A program made the translations under genes and the position numbers. Shown piece after piece: positions 1 through 13,080 of a stretch of 64,000 bases of DNA; within the stretch, counting starts at the first letter, position 1; each line of letters opens with the position of its first letter. Source of the DNA: Glycine soja (taxonomy: Eukaryota; Streptophyta; Magnoliopsida; Fabales; Fabaceae). The stretch spans positions 45,913,136 to 45,977,135 of the forward strand of contig NC_041008.1 in the NCBI RefSeq assembly GCF_004193775.1, written 5' to 3'. The notes beneath the pieces were generated by a model. It was given only the letters and a program-made list of their open reading frames with translations. It ran no database searches and was not told where the DNA came from.

Positions 1-777
1 ATGATTGATTCATATTTGATGATGAAATGCATTCCATTTAAAGTGTGTGTGATTTAATTTAATTTATAGACGATAGATGTAAATATAGCTAGTAGGTTGT
101 TCTTCAATTTTGTTTTATCATTTATCTCTCCATTCCATCCTTCTTTCGGTGGTACCTTTTCTGTCTAGCTCGTTCTCTTGGTCAAAAGCCACAACTACTC
201 CTTATTGGCCACTAAGAATCAGAATCGCCCGGGATGAGTGAGAGCTAAAAGATAAGCCTAGCGGCAATTCCCGATCTTCTCTTGATAGAAAGATCATATC
301 AACATTGTCATTAATTAATCTTTAAGGTTGTCAATAAACCCTAATTAATTATAGCATTAAATATAAAAACACTAAATTTTAATTAATTTGTGTCGCTTAT
401 ATCAATAATCAAATGCTCGAAATACCTTACAAAAATCTTCATGTTCAAATTCTAGATATAAATATGATCAATACGGATATTGTATAAGGGTAGTTACTGT
501 TGTTCCTTTTTTTTTACTGCAATTACTGTTGCTCCTAATAGTCATGAACCAACCATGCAGATCAATAAATGCAGCATATCTTTCTTGTGTATAGAGTGAA
601 TATAATAATACTCAATTTAAATGTTGAATACCCAGAACGCAGTCCTATGACTATGACGGTGATCACCATTCACAAGTAATAACTTCCTTCCATCAAGGTT
701 GGTCCGGGTTTTGAAAGGAGGCCAAATTAGTCTTACCCGTCACATGCAAGCACATGCTTCATTCAAATTAAGAAGCT

Positions 778-824
<47 letters not shown>

Positions 825-2212
825 ACAAGACCACAACACATCCACACGTACACCGATGCAAATTAAAACTAGTCATGCATCATCAGCTTCCTTTGGATCG
901 AGTCAAATAGAGCTGAAGATCAAAGATCCATTTGTACGATGGATGAAGTACGGTGCGACCGTGCAAACGGCACAACCTTGACGTGGTTGGCTCCATTCCT
1001 AGCTTAAATACTGTCACATGGTGTGTTCAATGTTCAACACTTCAACGTGATCATTAAGATGGTACTAACGCGAACGTGATGAAACACTGCACGGAAAGTC
1101 AAAAACGTATCGCATTTTTCCAATCAAAGTGCACCACCTCATCCCTCCTTTTCCTAGTCTTAAGTTGACCTTCTCATTAAGTATTCATAAATACAGGATA
1201 TAAACGATTATTGATTTATTGATCGATATCACGCACAACTGGTGCAAACGTAGTTGCTGAGAAACTCGCATAGTCCACTTTTGTATTTTTTTTTTTTTTG
1301 GTTACACACAGTCACATTAATGTCATTTTAAGAGTCATCATCAATATCAAATAGTAAGGGCAGTATTTCTTGACCAATGGGAAAAAGAATCAGAATACTA
1401 GTATTCTTCTTAAGACCGAAACAGATATTTTGAAGGGTTGTTTGTAGGTGATTTTTTTTTCGGTTGTTGGGAAGAGCGCGTATATATAGGCTGTTTTCAA
1501 TATTTACGTACAGAACATATCCAGATCGACCACACGTTTAGATTTAGAAAATAAAATGGATAAAAAAATATAAAGACGTTACATTTTTTTTCTGACAGAT
1601 TACTCCGAAAATTATGAATCCTAATTATTCAAGAAGGATACAACAAAGAGAGAATGAAACTGCCGTGTTCTAAACCCTACCATGCCGACAAAAGTAATAT
1701 TTCTGGACCTGCCAACCCAATGGCCTATGAGAGTAATTGAGCTGAAGTTCATAGCCAATGAACTAGTCACAAAGCAAATTAGATACACCTAGAACAAGCA
1801 AGAAAAACACATATATATAGTATAATGCTACCAAAAAGGTATTTCCTAAAGATAGGCCTTGAATCTTACGCTCACCTCAACTCATCTCAATATATATCCA
1901 TATAAATAGGTCACAAGTATCATGTACATATTTATGACCATTGCTGTCATTCAGCTAAAATCCTTACTAAAATATTGAAGTGCCTTCAAAAGTATCCTTC
2001 ACCTTAAGCTGTAACCAGCCTGAGCAGTGAGCATGGAGAAGAAGACCACGCGGTAGAAACATCACTGTAGAATTTGGCCAGGTTCATGAACATTGATCAC
2101 AAATTCATTTTCCCTTTCCCACGTTTAAACGAATAAAAAAGAAAAGAATATAATCTATGACAAAAGAAAAGAAAAGAACCAAAGAACTTCCTATTAGTTT
2201 CCTGATGAAAAG
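1..2212. other. Gene-free flank with WRKY 3' region
   Basis: No open frame with coding character is visible on either strand. The stretch is AT-rich and contains a pure TA dinucleotide run at about 782-822 and a T-rich run near 1288. The last few hundred bases before 2213 should carry the 3' UTR of the minus-strand WRKY gene, but I cannot place its polyadenylation site with confidence. Confidence 0.6.
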
Positions 2213-4760
2213 CTATTGATTAATTGTAGCACTATTGATGACATTGGGATTGCTACTACTGTTGTTGGCGCTGTTATTGTTTGGATTAGCACCACCGATG
2301 ATGGAGGAGATGGCGGAGACGAGCGCTGCCGTGAAGTTTGGATCGGCGGTGATGGCACTGATGGTGTCAGTGAGCGAGACCTGTTGGCTTGGCTGCAAAA
2401 ACGGTCTTGGAGCTTGGGAATTATTAGGCCCCACATCCTGAGAAAGTTGAAGGCCTGAGAATTTGGATTGATTATAGAGCGCTTGTGCAATCAGTTGCGG
2501 CAGTTGTGGTGGCGTGGATCCAGCGATAAAGTCCTGGGGCTGTGATGGGAACAATGGGGTTTGAGGTCTTTGGTAATTCTGAAACGCGTTTTGGTTGTGT
2601 GTGAGGTCCAATGTCACTGTGGGGAATGGTGCTGAAGCTGAAAGTGTTGCCATGCTAGAACATGGAAGAATAGCTCTAGTTAGCAAATTGGGGTTCATTA
2701 TTCCGTCAGCACTGGTCATTGACCCAGACAACAACATGCTAGCAGCAGCTGCAGTGGTCGATGCCATAGCCATTGCAGCTGGTGGCAGTGGATGGTTATG
2801 GGTCCCCTCGTACGTTGTTGTCAAAATTGTTCTGTCCTCCGCACAACGTTGAACCTATATATATAAACCACCAGTATGCATGTAAGTTTAATTTCTAATA
2901 ATATTGTCATAGGCATTCAATTAATACATTGATCAATCCGAAAATTTAATAAACTCACTTGTTTGCGAACTGGGCAACCAACTGCCATGGTGCATCTGTA
3001 GTATGCTCGAGGACAAGGGTTTCCCTTAGCCATCTTTTGTCCATATTTTCGCCATTGGCACCCATCACTGATCTGGAAATAATAATTAATAAGTTAGAGC
3101 TATACTATATATTCATCACTTGCTATGACAATCTATATAAATTAATCTACCATGGGTGCTTCTGATCGGGCACGAACTGAGACACGAGCTTTTCTCATAG
3201 CGGCTTCCGGACTAGTGGATGGATCCGTCGTATGGTTCAATAATTTGCCAGAGTGTGGAATATCAGTAGTCTCTTTCTTATCCTTATCATCATTTTTATT
3301 GCAGCTGGGAGGTGTGGTTGATCGAGTCCTTTCACCCAAAGAAGAATTCGATACTTGATCATCTATTTCGGTCGTACCACTCGGAACTAAATCCAGGAAT
3401 TGTCTAGGAGGCACCATTCCTCCATGCTTTCTCTCCTCAGCTTTTCCTTGAACAACCTGGAATAAATTAAAATAAGGAACTTGTTAAAATTATCAACATT
3501 TTTTACTAAACTAGTGTAGATTTTTATTAAGAAGTGTGTCTAACTTACCCAAATAAAAATGAAATTATATAATCTCATCTCATCATATAAATAATTGGTG
3601 TAACTAAAAAAATTATGCCAATTATTATCTTTAAATAGATTTAAAATTACACTAATTAATCGTATACAATGAAATTATTTAACTCTATTTTTCTTTGAAA
3701 TAAGTTAAATATCTTCATACAATTTCAAATGTTTCTTGCCATTCTAAAAAAACGGTCAGGGTGTAAATTAATCGTAGTAATAATTAATTTGTTAATTCAT
3801 TTATGTCATTGATTTCAACTAGTCATGAAAATAATTTAAAACGGGAAATTAAAGATGTTAATTATATATTAAAATGACCTCTTGTTCCGTGTTCTCAGTG
3901 CGTTGGTTATGTTGCTGTTGCAGTACTGCTGCAAGATGCATTTGCAAGTTCGCGTAGTTACTGCTGACATGGCTGAGCATCTCCTTCAGCTTTTGGTTCT
4001 CTGCATTCATGCGCCGAAGGTCCTCTTGCAATCGTGCCAGCTAAAACCAAGTATATAATTCATCTCAATTAATTGCGGTGTATAGTAGTCAACAGATAAA
4101 TAAATTTAAGCAAGTGCATAATCCTACCGAATGACTGAATGCTTCATAAATGATAATGACAAATCTATCATAAATTCGTTCAAAAACCACTCGTATAACG
4201 CCTTAGTTTGAATAAATAACCATAAAGACTTAAATTAATTTTCGTAACAGTAAGTAATATTGATAAGTTATGCAAAAAATAAATTAAATGAAAATATGCA
4301 CCTCAGTGATCTTGACAAGCTTATCTTCAGCATCCGATGAAGCCCCATCATCCACGGTTGACTGATCACTTCCAGCGTTAGCGGTGAGAAGTTGCAAACC
4401 AGTCTATATAATTTATTAAAAAAAAAATTAAACTAGTGTATCTGTATTGCCCAAGCTCTAAAGCTCTAAAGTGATAATAAAGAGAAACGGTGAAATAATA
4501 TATAGGAAAAAGAAGAAACGAAGGAGACTTACATTTACATGGGGATCACACTTAAGGGGGGTTCCATGATCGTTGTTGGTGTGAGATGATGAGATGTTTC
4601 TAGCACCGGAGAAGAAGTCAACTTCACCGAGGACCGTCCGATTGTGATCGGAGGAGGGGCTAAGGTTGACCGGAAATCCTAAAGTGGGGAACATGTTGTG
4701 GTTAGTGGTGGAGGAGGAAGAGTGAGAGGAATCAAGAGTGAGACTCCATTCCATAAACAT
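2213..4760 (-). CDS. WRKY transcription factor, group IIb (WRKY6/31/42/47-like)
   Basis: Nuclear DNA-binding regulator that recognises W-boxes (TTGAC[C/T]). Six exons on the minus strand: 4760-4533, 4403-4302, 4040-3879, 3456-3151, 3072-2959, 2854-2213, about 517 residues, all junctions GT/AG and in frame. Seen: an EVDFF motif near the N-terminus; a leucine-zipper-like coiled coil around residues 102-150; a single WRKYGQK at 273-279; a zinc finger C-x5-C-x23-H-x-H (Cys293, Cys299, His323, His325). The intron that falls just before VQRCAED is the position typical of groups IIa and IIb. The C-terminus is rich in Ala, Gln and Asn. A second in-frame ATG lies at 4754, two codons downstream (MEWSL start), and could be the true start. 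Family members act in defence, phosphate and boron responses; the exact orthologue is not settled here. Confidence 0.95.
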
Positions 4761-4803
4761 TAAGAATTTGGAGACGTGGAGAAGAGAGAAATAGAGAGTG
4801 ACA

Positions 4804-4834
4804 GAGTCAGAGAGAGAGAGAGAGAGAGGGAGGG
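4804..4834. repeat. GA microsatellite in the WRKY 5' leader
   Basis: Nearly pure AG/GA repeat lying 45-75 bases upstream of the WRKY start, so it reads as a CT-rich stretch in the presumed 5' UTR on the coding strand. Confidence 0.8.
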
Positions 4835-4900
4835 ATTCAAGTGTGTCAAGTCTTGTAACGGTGCAATAGGGTCGGCTATAAAAAGGGTTAAGATCTGTTG

Positions 4901-5776
4901 TTGACTCGGGACATCGTAGACCAAATGGATTATTCATTCATTTTCTCATTAACTTCCTACCTTTTTTTTTTCTTTTTTGTTTTCTGGCGTCAGATGGTGC
5001 GTCAGAATCAAGAAAAATGTTCAATGCCCCCACACCACATACCCACGGTCTTGCCACCTCTTCATCCTCTTGTGTTGCATATCATTCATCAGTTTCAGTT
5101 GAAATTTTAGGTTAAGTGCAGCGTGTTTTATTATAACAAACTAGTTTTAGAAAAACCAATAGCAAAATTGTAAAAGCCTCATACCAAAAGATTTCACATT
5201 AGAAACTAGTCAAACAGAGGGACGGGGTGTTTACTTTAATTTTTTCTATAAGAAATCTTAAATAAAATTAAATTCATTCAATACTTTATACAAAAATATT
5301 AAATGGAAAATTAAATGCATCTTGACATTTTTTACAGCAAAATGCATGTTGACTAAGAATTTAATGTTTAGATCCTAAAATGAAGAATTATTCAAGGGAA
5401 AAAAAGTTATTAATTCATTATGGAAAATCACTAAGGTGATTCTGAACCATTGACTATCTAATGTAGTACTATTATTTTTCTTCTCTCTCTTTCTCTCAAT
5501 ATAAAAATCAACCAAATTTTATTTTGTATCATAATTTTTAATTATCAATTAATTAAATGATAATGTAAGATGATCATAGACTATAAAGAGGGTCAGCCGG
5601 TTAGGGCGGGCGGGATGTATGATCTTTTTTTTTTCATATATCTTCCGATTGTCATATAAAATAAATATTTGAAGAAAATTAAATGCATTTAATTTTACAT
5701 TTAATGAAAAATTAAATGCATTTAATTAATATTTTATAAAGAAAACATTTAATGAAAAATTAAATGCATGTTGACT
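4901..5776. promoter_or_regulatory. Four W-box cores (TTGACT) upstream of the WRKY gene
   Basis: TTGACT occurs at 4901-4906, 5349-5354, 5450-5455 and 5771-5776, all upstream of the minus-strand WRKY gene. WRKY genes are commonly auto- or cross-regulated through such boxes (known for the family). The match to the box is seen; occupancy is inference. Two of the boxes (5349 and 5771) sit at equivalent positions of a duplicated segment. Confidence 0.45.
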
Positions 5777-5880
5777 TAAAGAATTTGAACATCTTAGATC
5801 CTAAAATGAAGAATTATTCGAGAGAAAAAAATAAATTTCTTTATAAAAAAAATCAATAGGGTGAACTTTAGCCATTTTAC
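5255..5880. repeat. Diverged tandem duplication upstream of WRKY
   Basis: Two related segments, about 5255-5470 and 5650-5880, share in order: AAATTAAATGCAT, TGTTGACT, then TAGATCCTAAAATGAAGAAT followed by ATTC[AG]AG[GA]GAAAAAA, spaced about 420 bases apart. Substitutions and small indels show it is old. No coding potential. Confidence 0.7.
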
Positions 5881-7303
5881 AGTTTATTAGTAAGACTTTT
5901 ATTAAATCAAATCATTAGATTGAAAGAGATATTTTCCTGAAAAATTAATAAAAAAATAATGGCATTTTGAAGAATCTCGCAATAATTTAAAGTCATGACA
6001 AAAATAGAATACATGTAAAAAAATAATTTTAATTTTACAAATTAAATTTTGAATCATTTCCTATCTTAAATTATTTTTCTTACACATGCTTTGCTATAAT
6101 AAGATATTTGATTTTGTATACATTTAATAAAAATATATTTATATATTTTGGTAGAATAAATCTTTCACAATATTAGCAAAAATATTACTTTTTTTTATAT
6201 CTATAAGAATCAAACACAATATGAGAGAGTTTACAACATTCAAACACCTTATTCTATCCATTGAGTTAGATTCTTTTAATAGTATAAAATTACTTAAAAT
6301 ATAATAAAAAATAATATATATATATATATATATAATTTATTCCAATAAAAATAATAAAAACAGTTATGCTGTAAATAAAATAATAATAATAATAAATAAC
6401 AACACTATTACATTTTTGCAAATAACAATCATAAATTATAATAACACTTTTATATAAATACAAACATTACTTATTATCTTTAATAAATAATTTTTTTATT
6501 AATTTAAATGTTGGTTTAAGAAATCGCATTAAGTAGACGAAGAATACAATTTTTTATACAATTTAAAATATATTTTTTATTTCACTATTAATCAAGACTA
6601 CAAGAAAATAGATAGCGACTGAAAAATCAGTTGCAACCTTATTTTAGAGTATAATATAATTTTCAAAATATAAATAAGTGTTGGTAATAAAACTATACAC
6701 CTATGAATGTTCCACACACATATAAAGACATATTTATTTGTAGTAATGTAGGCAATATAAATTGATACCGGATTGATGTCTTTTTTTATACTTAATTATA
6801 TCGTTCAATAAACTTTTTAAGAAAATTGAAGTTACTTAATTCAAATGTTAAATTAAAAGTTTTATAAGTACATTACATTTATAAAATTGCATACAAACCA
6901 AAACGTAATTGATATATTTTATTGAACTATTTTATTTTAGTCAGGGTCTTGTTGGTATGCTTGGGCCCGAAGGAAGATATGTGGGAGTCTATTAATATTT
7001 TTCTGCTGAATGTCTATTAATATTAAATAGACGTTAGTAGTAAAGGCACGGCCCCAAAATTTAAATGTTAAAACATATTAATTAATAGAATTGAGAAAAA
7101 ATCTAATGAAAATTTTACTTCTGCTTTGTAAAATGAACTCAAGTTTATAGAGTTGTTCAAATAACGTAACCAATACCTAAATATAACTAACTATATCTAA
7201 CAGAAAGTTGGTTATGAAGAACAAATATCTGAATTCTACTAAAAACAATACAAATGAAAAATACAAAATTATAGTATTTAGAGTAAATATAGGAATATAA
7301 TTT
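5881..7303. other. AT-rich gene-free stretch
   Basis: No coding region recognised. It contains short TA and ATA runs (about 6317-6333 and 6380-6394) and otherwise nothing I can support. Confidence 0.6.
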
Positions 7304-7423
7304 GCATTCTAAGTGATACTTGCACATACCTTTCTCCCCAAAACATAATATGTGCCCCCCATAATAGAATGGCTTCCTGTTTGATATAAATTTTTAATAA
7401 GTAAAGATTTCAGTATTTTTCTT
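7304..7423 (-). pseudogene. Decayed fragment of a leucyl-tRNA synthetase exon
   Basis: On the plus strand this segment aligns with 34192-34307, part of exon 8 and the adjoining intron of the LeuRS gene in this same window. Shared blocks include GCATTCTAA, CTCCCCAAAACATAAT, GAATGGCTTCC, and GTAAAGA followed by CAGT. Because the match runs across the exon-intron boundary (the parent donor is at 34215/34214), it derives from genomic DNA rather than a processed transcript. Small indels break the frame, so it cannot encode protein. Orientation is the same as the parent. Overall similarity looks like roughly three quarters by eye. Confidence 0.7.
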
Positions 7424-10400
7424 AGGAATTAGACGCTAGTCTAATTCATTAGACTAACTATATATAATAGAAAATTTTATACATCATACGCTGAGCCAAA
7501 GATCTAATAGATTTTTAGGCACTATCAAGAATGCAAAACTCGATTTTAAGTTGGTAATTAGTGATCCTGATTCTTAGTTAAGTAAACATTTGAGTTTAAT
7601 TATGTGACATTCTAAATTCAATTCTTATTTACATGTTCATAATGTAGGTTTGATACTTACAGTGGTTCTTGACAAAGCTCCAACTTTTGCCCACTGGGAT
7701 GCACATCAACCTCTTTAAAAAAATAGAAGGTTGATGACAATTTAAGAAAGTTGTGGATGGTACATGTTTCAAACATTTTTTTAACATCTCATCAAGAACT
7801 TATGAGCAATAAAAATAAATAAATAAACTAAAATTAAATTAAATTGAAAATAAAAAATTCAATAGAGACTAAAAAATTTATTTATCTCATTATTTGAATC
7901 TAACAAAAATCGGAAAAGCGTCCATCGGTAGAAGATTTTAGCAAGTTTTGCAAAGGGAAAAAATAATGCTGTCCTTCTGAATAAATTTTTGGCTAAGTTA
8001 TAATTTTGATTCTCATATAACTTCAAAGCTGGAATTTTAGTTATTATTTCTAAATCAAAACATTTAATTCTTTTATTTTTTTTAAATAAATAATGTTGGT
8101 CCTTGTCATCAGGTAAGAGTTAAATTTATGACCATTCATTTAAAAACAAAATAATAAATCACTGAGAATTTATTTTGTTTAGTTAATTTTATAAATACTA
8201 TTTTACATGTATCAAGTCTCATTAGTAAAAAATTATTAACTTTTTAATTATAAAAATTTTAAATTAAAATAAATAAATTTCATTTTACATATATTTAAAT
8301 TTTATTATAAAATTTTATTTTAATATAAAATAATAAATTTTTATATATAAAAATTTGTTATTACTTAAATTATAATTTTTTAAAATAATACATAAAATAA
8401 TATATAAATTATTTTAAAATTTTATTAAATTTCGTAAATTCAAAATAATATTTAAAAATAAAAATTTATCACTTTTTATAATTAAAATAAAAATTTGTAT
8501 TATTTATATATAAAAAATTTACATAATTTTTCTATATTACATAAAATGATTTATATAAATAATTTACATATGTAATTTTCTTAATTTATATAATTTGTAT
8601 TAAATAATTTTTATAATTAAAATAAAAATATTAACAGATAAGTTTCCTAAAAAAATAAATATTATTTTTTTTAATTTATATAATCAGAATAAAAATAATT
8701 TACGTATTAAAATAGTTTTATGTAATTTTTATAAATTATATATTAATTGATGCAATTATATTTATGTATATAATTAGAGTAAAGATAATCTGTATATTAA
8801 AATTAATTTATAGAATAATTTATATATTGATTTATGAAATTTCATTATAAATTTTTTAATATTAAAATTAAAATATGAAAATTATTCAAAATAAAATTTA
8901 AAAGATTTATATATTAAATATTTATATAATTTATAACTTTTTATAATTCAAAAAAATTAGTAATTCTTGAACAAAGATACATATAAAATAATAGATGATT
9001 GTTATTGTCATAAGAGAATTTTATATGAAACTGAAGACAATCTTTTAGTTAAATAAATCGTTCATCTTTATATCAATGCAATAAAGTCTTATACCAGTTA
9101 CACCACAATATTAACCCAGTTACATGAATAACAATAATCAACATATATAACTATTTAAAAAATATATTTTTAATTATATTTTTCGTTTATCCCTCACTAA
9201 AAATAAAATAATTAATTTTAAAATATTAAAAAAAATTTAAAAAAACATTATAATTTTTTTTGGTATGTATGTCTTTAATTCCAAATCCAGTTAATTCACA
9301 ACTCATTGACAGTTATCGTGCTAATCGCATATGTAGGCAACAAAATGTGTAGGACAAGTAAACAAGTGGTATGATATTTGATTTGAACAATTGTTTGGTT
9401 AAGTCTGTTTGTATGCTTTGTTCCTAAGATTTTTCTTTTTTCAGTCAAAAATAGATTTTTCTTTCTATATTTATTATGCAGTTCGAACAAATATTTTTTG
9501 TGGCCATATAATTCTCGTATTGATCGATAGACATAGTTGCAATGGCACGTGTTGCTGCCGTATATTGTTAATGATATGCTTTACATTACATTAAGGTGAA
9601 TAGTTCCTTCATTTGATTTTTTTTTAAACAAGAAGGATGAAATGTTGTGACTTCTATTATCTATTATTGTTATAATAAATAAGGTTTGGTTGGGACACAT
9701 GTCAATGGGATAAAAAAACTTCCTTCCAAAATTTTCCTCTTCCTTTATAACTTTTTATTATTATTTACTTTTATTTTTCTATCTCAATTTTTTTTCCATT
9801 ATCTTTTTTTTACTTACACACAACTTTTTTTTGTAATAGCTACTATTTTATTTATATTATATAATATCTATCTATTCTATTCTATTACTCTTTTAATATA
9901 TAAATTGAATGATAATATTTGTTTTTTTCTTGAAATATCAATTATAATATATTATATAATATTTGTCTGTCTATCTATTCTATTACTCTTAATGATTTTT
10001 TTTCCTCTACATGCGTTACTCTCATTAAAAAGATTTCCTCCAAAATTTATATTTCTTTCTACTTTTCTCTCTCTTCCTTTTTAAATTTTTATTTTATCTT
10101 TTTTCATTTTTCATATTTATAGTGAAAAGAAAAAAATTCTTTATCATTTTATTAGCCAAAAATACCTATTCTTCTTCTTATTGCATATGTAAAAATATAT
10201 TTATAATTTATAATATTATTATGACATTATATATTATTTATGTGCTATATTAAAATATTTATATTTTAATATTATATTATGATAAATTTTTATAATTACT
10301 TATTACTTATTAAACTTAATCATAATTTAATTAAAAAATATTTTTAGTTTAAATTTCTATAAAATTATTTTTATTTAGAAAACGTGTAAAATAAATTTAA

Positions 10401-10685
10401 ATAACTTAATAAATAATTATTTTATGGATTAATATTTATATTATAAGATTAAGATTTTTATAGTAAAAACTAATTTAAATATAATCAATGTTTCATATAA
10501 AATTGACTCTATGTTTACAATTAAATATATTTTTAATAAATAAGAAATAATTATGCCACTATAATTAAATATATTTTTTATAATATTATACTCTTACTTT
10601 TTCTCCATTTTCAAAAGTTTAAACAATTAATTATGCTTTTTAAAATATATTTAATTATTTTATTTTTGTGATTTAATTTTATTGA
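7424..10685. other. Very AT-rich gene-free DNA
   Basis: About 8160-8960 is almost only A and T and low in complexity. Open frames around 9296-10084 are T-rich low-complexity readings (runs of Phe, Leu, Ile) with no recognisable domain, so I do not call genes. At 7661-7712 a short minus-strand exon-like stretch ends in a good donor (ACT|GTAAGT), but I cannot identify it. Confidence 0.6.
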
Positions 10686-11015
10686 GTGAGATGAGAACAA
10701 AGACAAGGACAAAGAATCACATACTCATTCTCATCTTGTTCTATTATCATACATATTTACGATTATGACTTATACATCTTTTTAGGTCGAATAATTATAA
10801 ATTTTGATAATATTAAAATATCTATTAGTATTTTATTTTTTGTTTTAATATTACTAAGAGGGGGTTGAGATGTGAAACAACATACTCGTGTTTGTCATGT
10901 TTAATTGTTATGTCTATTTACAATCATCACTTATACATTTTTGTTTTAAATAATTATAAATTTGGATAAGATTAAAATATCTTTTAATCTTTTAATTATT
11001 TTTTTTTATTTTAAT
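10686..11015. repeat. Two-copy diverged tandem repeat, period about 161
   Basis: Copies at about 10686-10850 and 10866-11015 share TGAGATG, CATACTC, a motif around ACTTATACAT (10768 and 10929), AATAATTATAAATTT and GATTAAAATATCT in the same order. Non-coding. Confidence 0.65.
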
Positions 11016-12676
11016 TGTTTTCTAAATTAAAAAATTCTATGATTATTTACATGTTTTTATTAGATCAATTTATCATATAACATATTATTATACACAAATA
11101 ATTTATCGTGTATGCCTTGTCGTTGTTGCTAGTAACATACTAAATTTAAATCATTTATAACTATTTTTATTTTGTACGGTATCATGTTTTTTAATATATA
11201 AATTTATATCGTATTTGTTCTTTTCAAAAAGTTTTTATTTTATTATTATGTTTTTGACTAACCATAAAAAATATAGTTTACTTGTCTATAAAACTTACGA
11301 AAACAGTCAATTCAACCGTGCTTCCTTTGGAATTGGATGCATATGCATATGTACTGCGCAGGTGCAATTAGAAGTTAACTATGGTATTCATATTTTTGGA
11401 ACGTCAAATTCAAATAAAACATCTGGCATACTTTGACTTAATGTTGTGGATTTGGCTACGAGGAATAGAAACACATAGAAGTTTCATTGAATCACACAAC
11501 AATTAATAATAAAGAAATTAACAATATATATATGCCATTCCTTTTGATCTGATCAGTCACGGGGCTAGTATGAAACTTAAGACCTCCAGCTGTTCCATCA
11601 ACTGACTTATCTAAAGTGAATACATAACAATTTGAATAAATTTCTTAAGAAATAATTATATGAGAAAAATAAAGGATAAAATGTTTTTTTTTTATAAATT
11701 AAAGTTAGTTTATATGTCTCAATTTTATTAAGAATTAGATGAGAAAAATATTTTGAAAAGTTGAGGTTAATGAATCAATTTTAATTTATGAATCTTTTTA
11801 TTTAAGTACTTGTTTTTCTTCTATAAATATTTAGTAAAAAGTTTATCGATCAGTAAACCTAAATGTCTAAAGTAAAAGCACGGATGTATTTACATTGTTT
11901 TGAATATTTTTGTTTTGTCTTTTGTTGGAATTGCGGCTAGGTGGTTATGAAACAACTCCAATAAAGTTTAAAGTTGTAACCTCAATTGAATATCTACTTT
12001 CACACTATGTTAGCATTCACAATTTAGTGCTAAAGTTTGATCATGAACAGAAGTTTGATGATGCGAGTGCTAAATACAAGTCATAGCTTGTGGATGGGAA
12101 TTGATATTCGTCTCAATAACATTAGTTCTCTTTTTTTTTTTTTTAATTTAAAGAGTTTATCAAATTACGTATTACTAATACTGAAAAACCAGCTCAATCT
12201 TTTCCGATAGTGCATCAGATCATGACAAACCAATGAATACGAAAGCTATTGATTCAGTCAACTTTTTCTTTTATTCAGCTATTCATTTAACAACTGAGAC
12301 ACCTAATATTAATTTTTTTTATAAAGATTGACATATATATTATCGAATGCCAGTTCGACATAAAAAAAAATGCTAATTAAAATGAGTTAAAATGTCTGCA
12401 GAGCATTGGCTCCATTATTTTGGGTGAGGGTTGGAGGGATTTTTTTAGAAGGGGATTTAACTTGGGCACGTATTTTCTAATTAATGCGTGCGGATGAGCC
12501 TCGTCCGCGAATAATGCATCCATTAATGTCTGGGCCATACTTATGATTGAGAGGGATCATCATAAGCCCACGTACTTGGCTCAAGTGGGCCGTCTGCTGT
12601 TGTCTCCTATGTACTTTATATACTTTGCATTTTAATTATAACCAAGACTTCAAAGCTAAATCCATGTATGTTTTAA
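11016..12676. other. Gene-free stretch
   Basis: AT-rich DNA without a supportable gene. The short open frame at 11215-11436 has no recognisable domain or codon bias. Confidence 0.5.
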
Positions 12677-13077
12677 GGGTGTGTTTGATTTGCATTTTTA
12701 TTTTTTGTTTTATTTTTTATTTTTATTTTATGAAAACTATTTTTATTTTCAAAAAATTTGAAAATATATTTGGTTTGATTTCTTATTTTCTGTTCTCAGG
12801 ACATAAAAACACTAAAAAATTTATGATATCTTAATTTCTTGTCTTTTTTGTATTTTTAGATTTGTTTAAAATTACATTCTTTGTCATCGTATTTTTATCG
12901 CATTTTCATTTTACCTAAAATGAGGTTTTCACTGAAAACGAATTATTATTTTCATGATTGTTTCCTGTTTTCATTTTCATCAAATTTTTTTTCAAAAATC
13001 CAACCAAACACATTTTCATCACCATTTTCTGTTTTCACTGAAAATGAAAACAGAAAACAGTCAAACCAAACACCTCC
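12677..13077. mobile_element. Tourist-like MITE (PIF/Harbinger type) with TAA target duplication
   Basis: 401-bp element. The left end begins GGGTGTGTTTGATTTG and the right end, read in reverse complement, begins GGAGGTGTTTGGTTTG. Both ends are flanked by TAA (12674-12676 and 13078-13080), the 3-bp target duplication typical of PIF/Harbinger and Tourist elements. The interior is T-rich, has further GTTTTCACTGAAAA palindromic pieces, and encodes no transposase, so it is non-autonomous. Confidence 0.75.
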
Positions 13078-13080
13078 TAA

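Noticed and set aside
781..822. TA run as a regulatory or structural element
   Set aside because: Plain microsatellite of a type found five times in this window.
4877..4886. CTATAAAAAG as a TATA box
   Set aside because: It is in the plus orientation, and no plus-strand gene follows; the WRKY gene runs the other way.
4458..4937. Upstream extension of the WRKY first exon to 159 residues
   Set aside because: The part before the ATG at 4760 is a translated leader including a GA microsatellite; family proteins start near MEWSL.
9686..10084. 132-residue plus-strand open frame
   Set aside because: It is a Phe/Leu/Ile-rich reading of T-rich low-complexity DNA with no domain and no promoter-like context.
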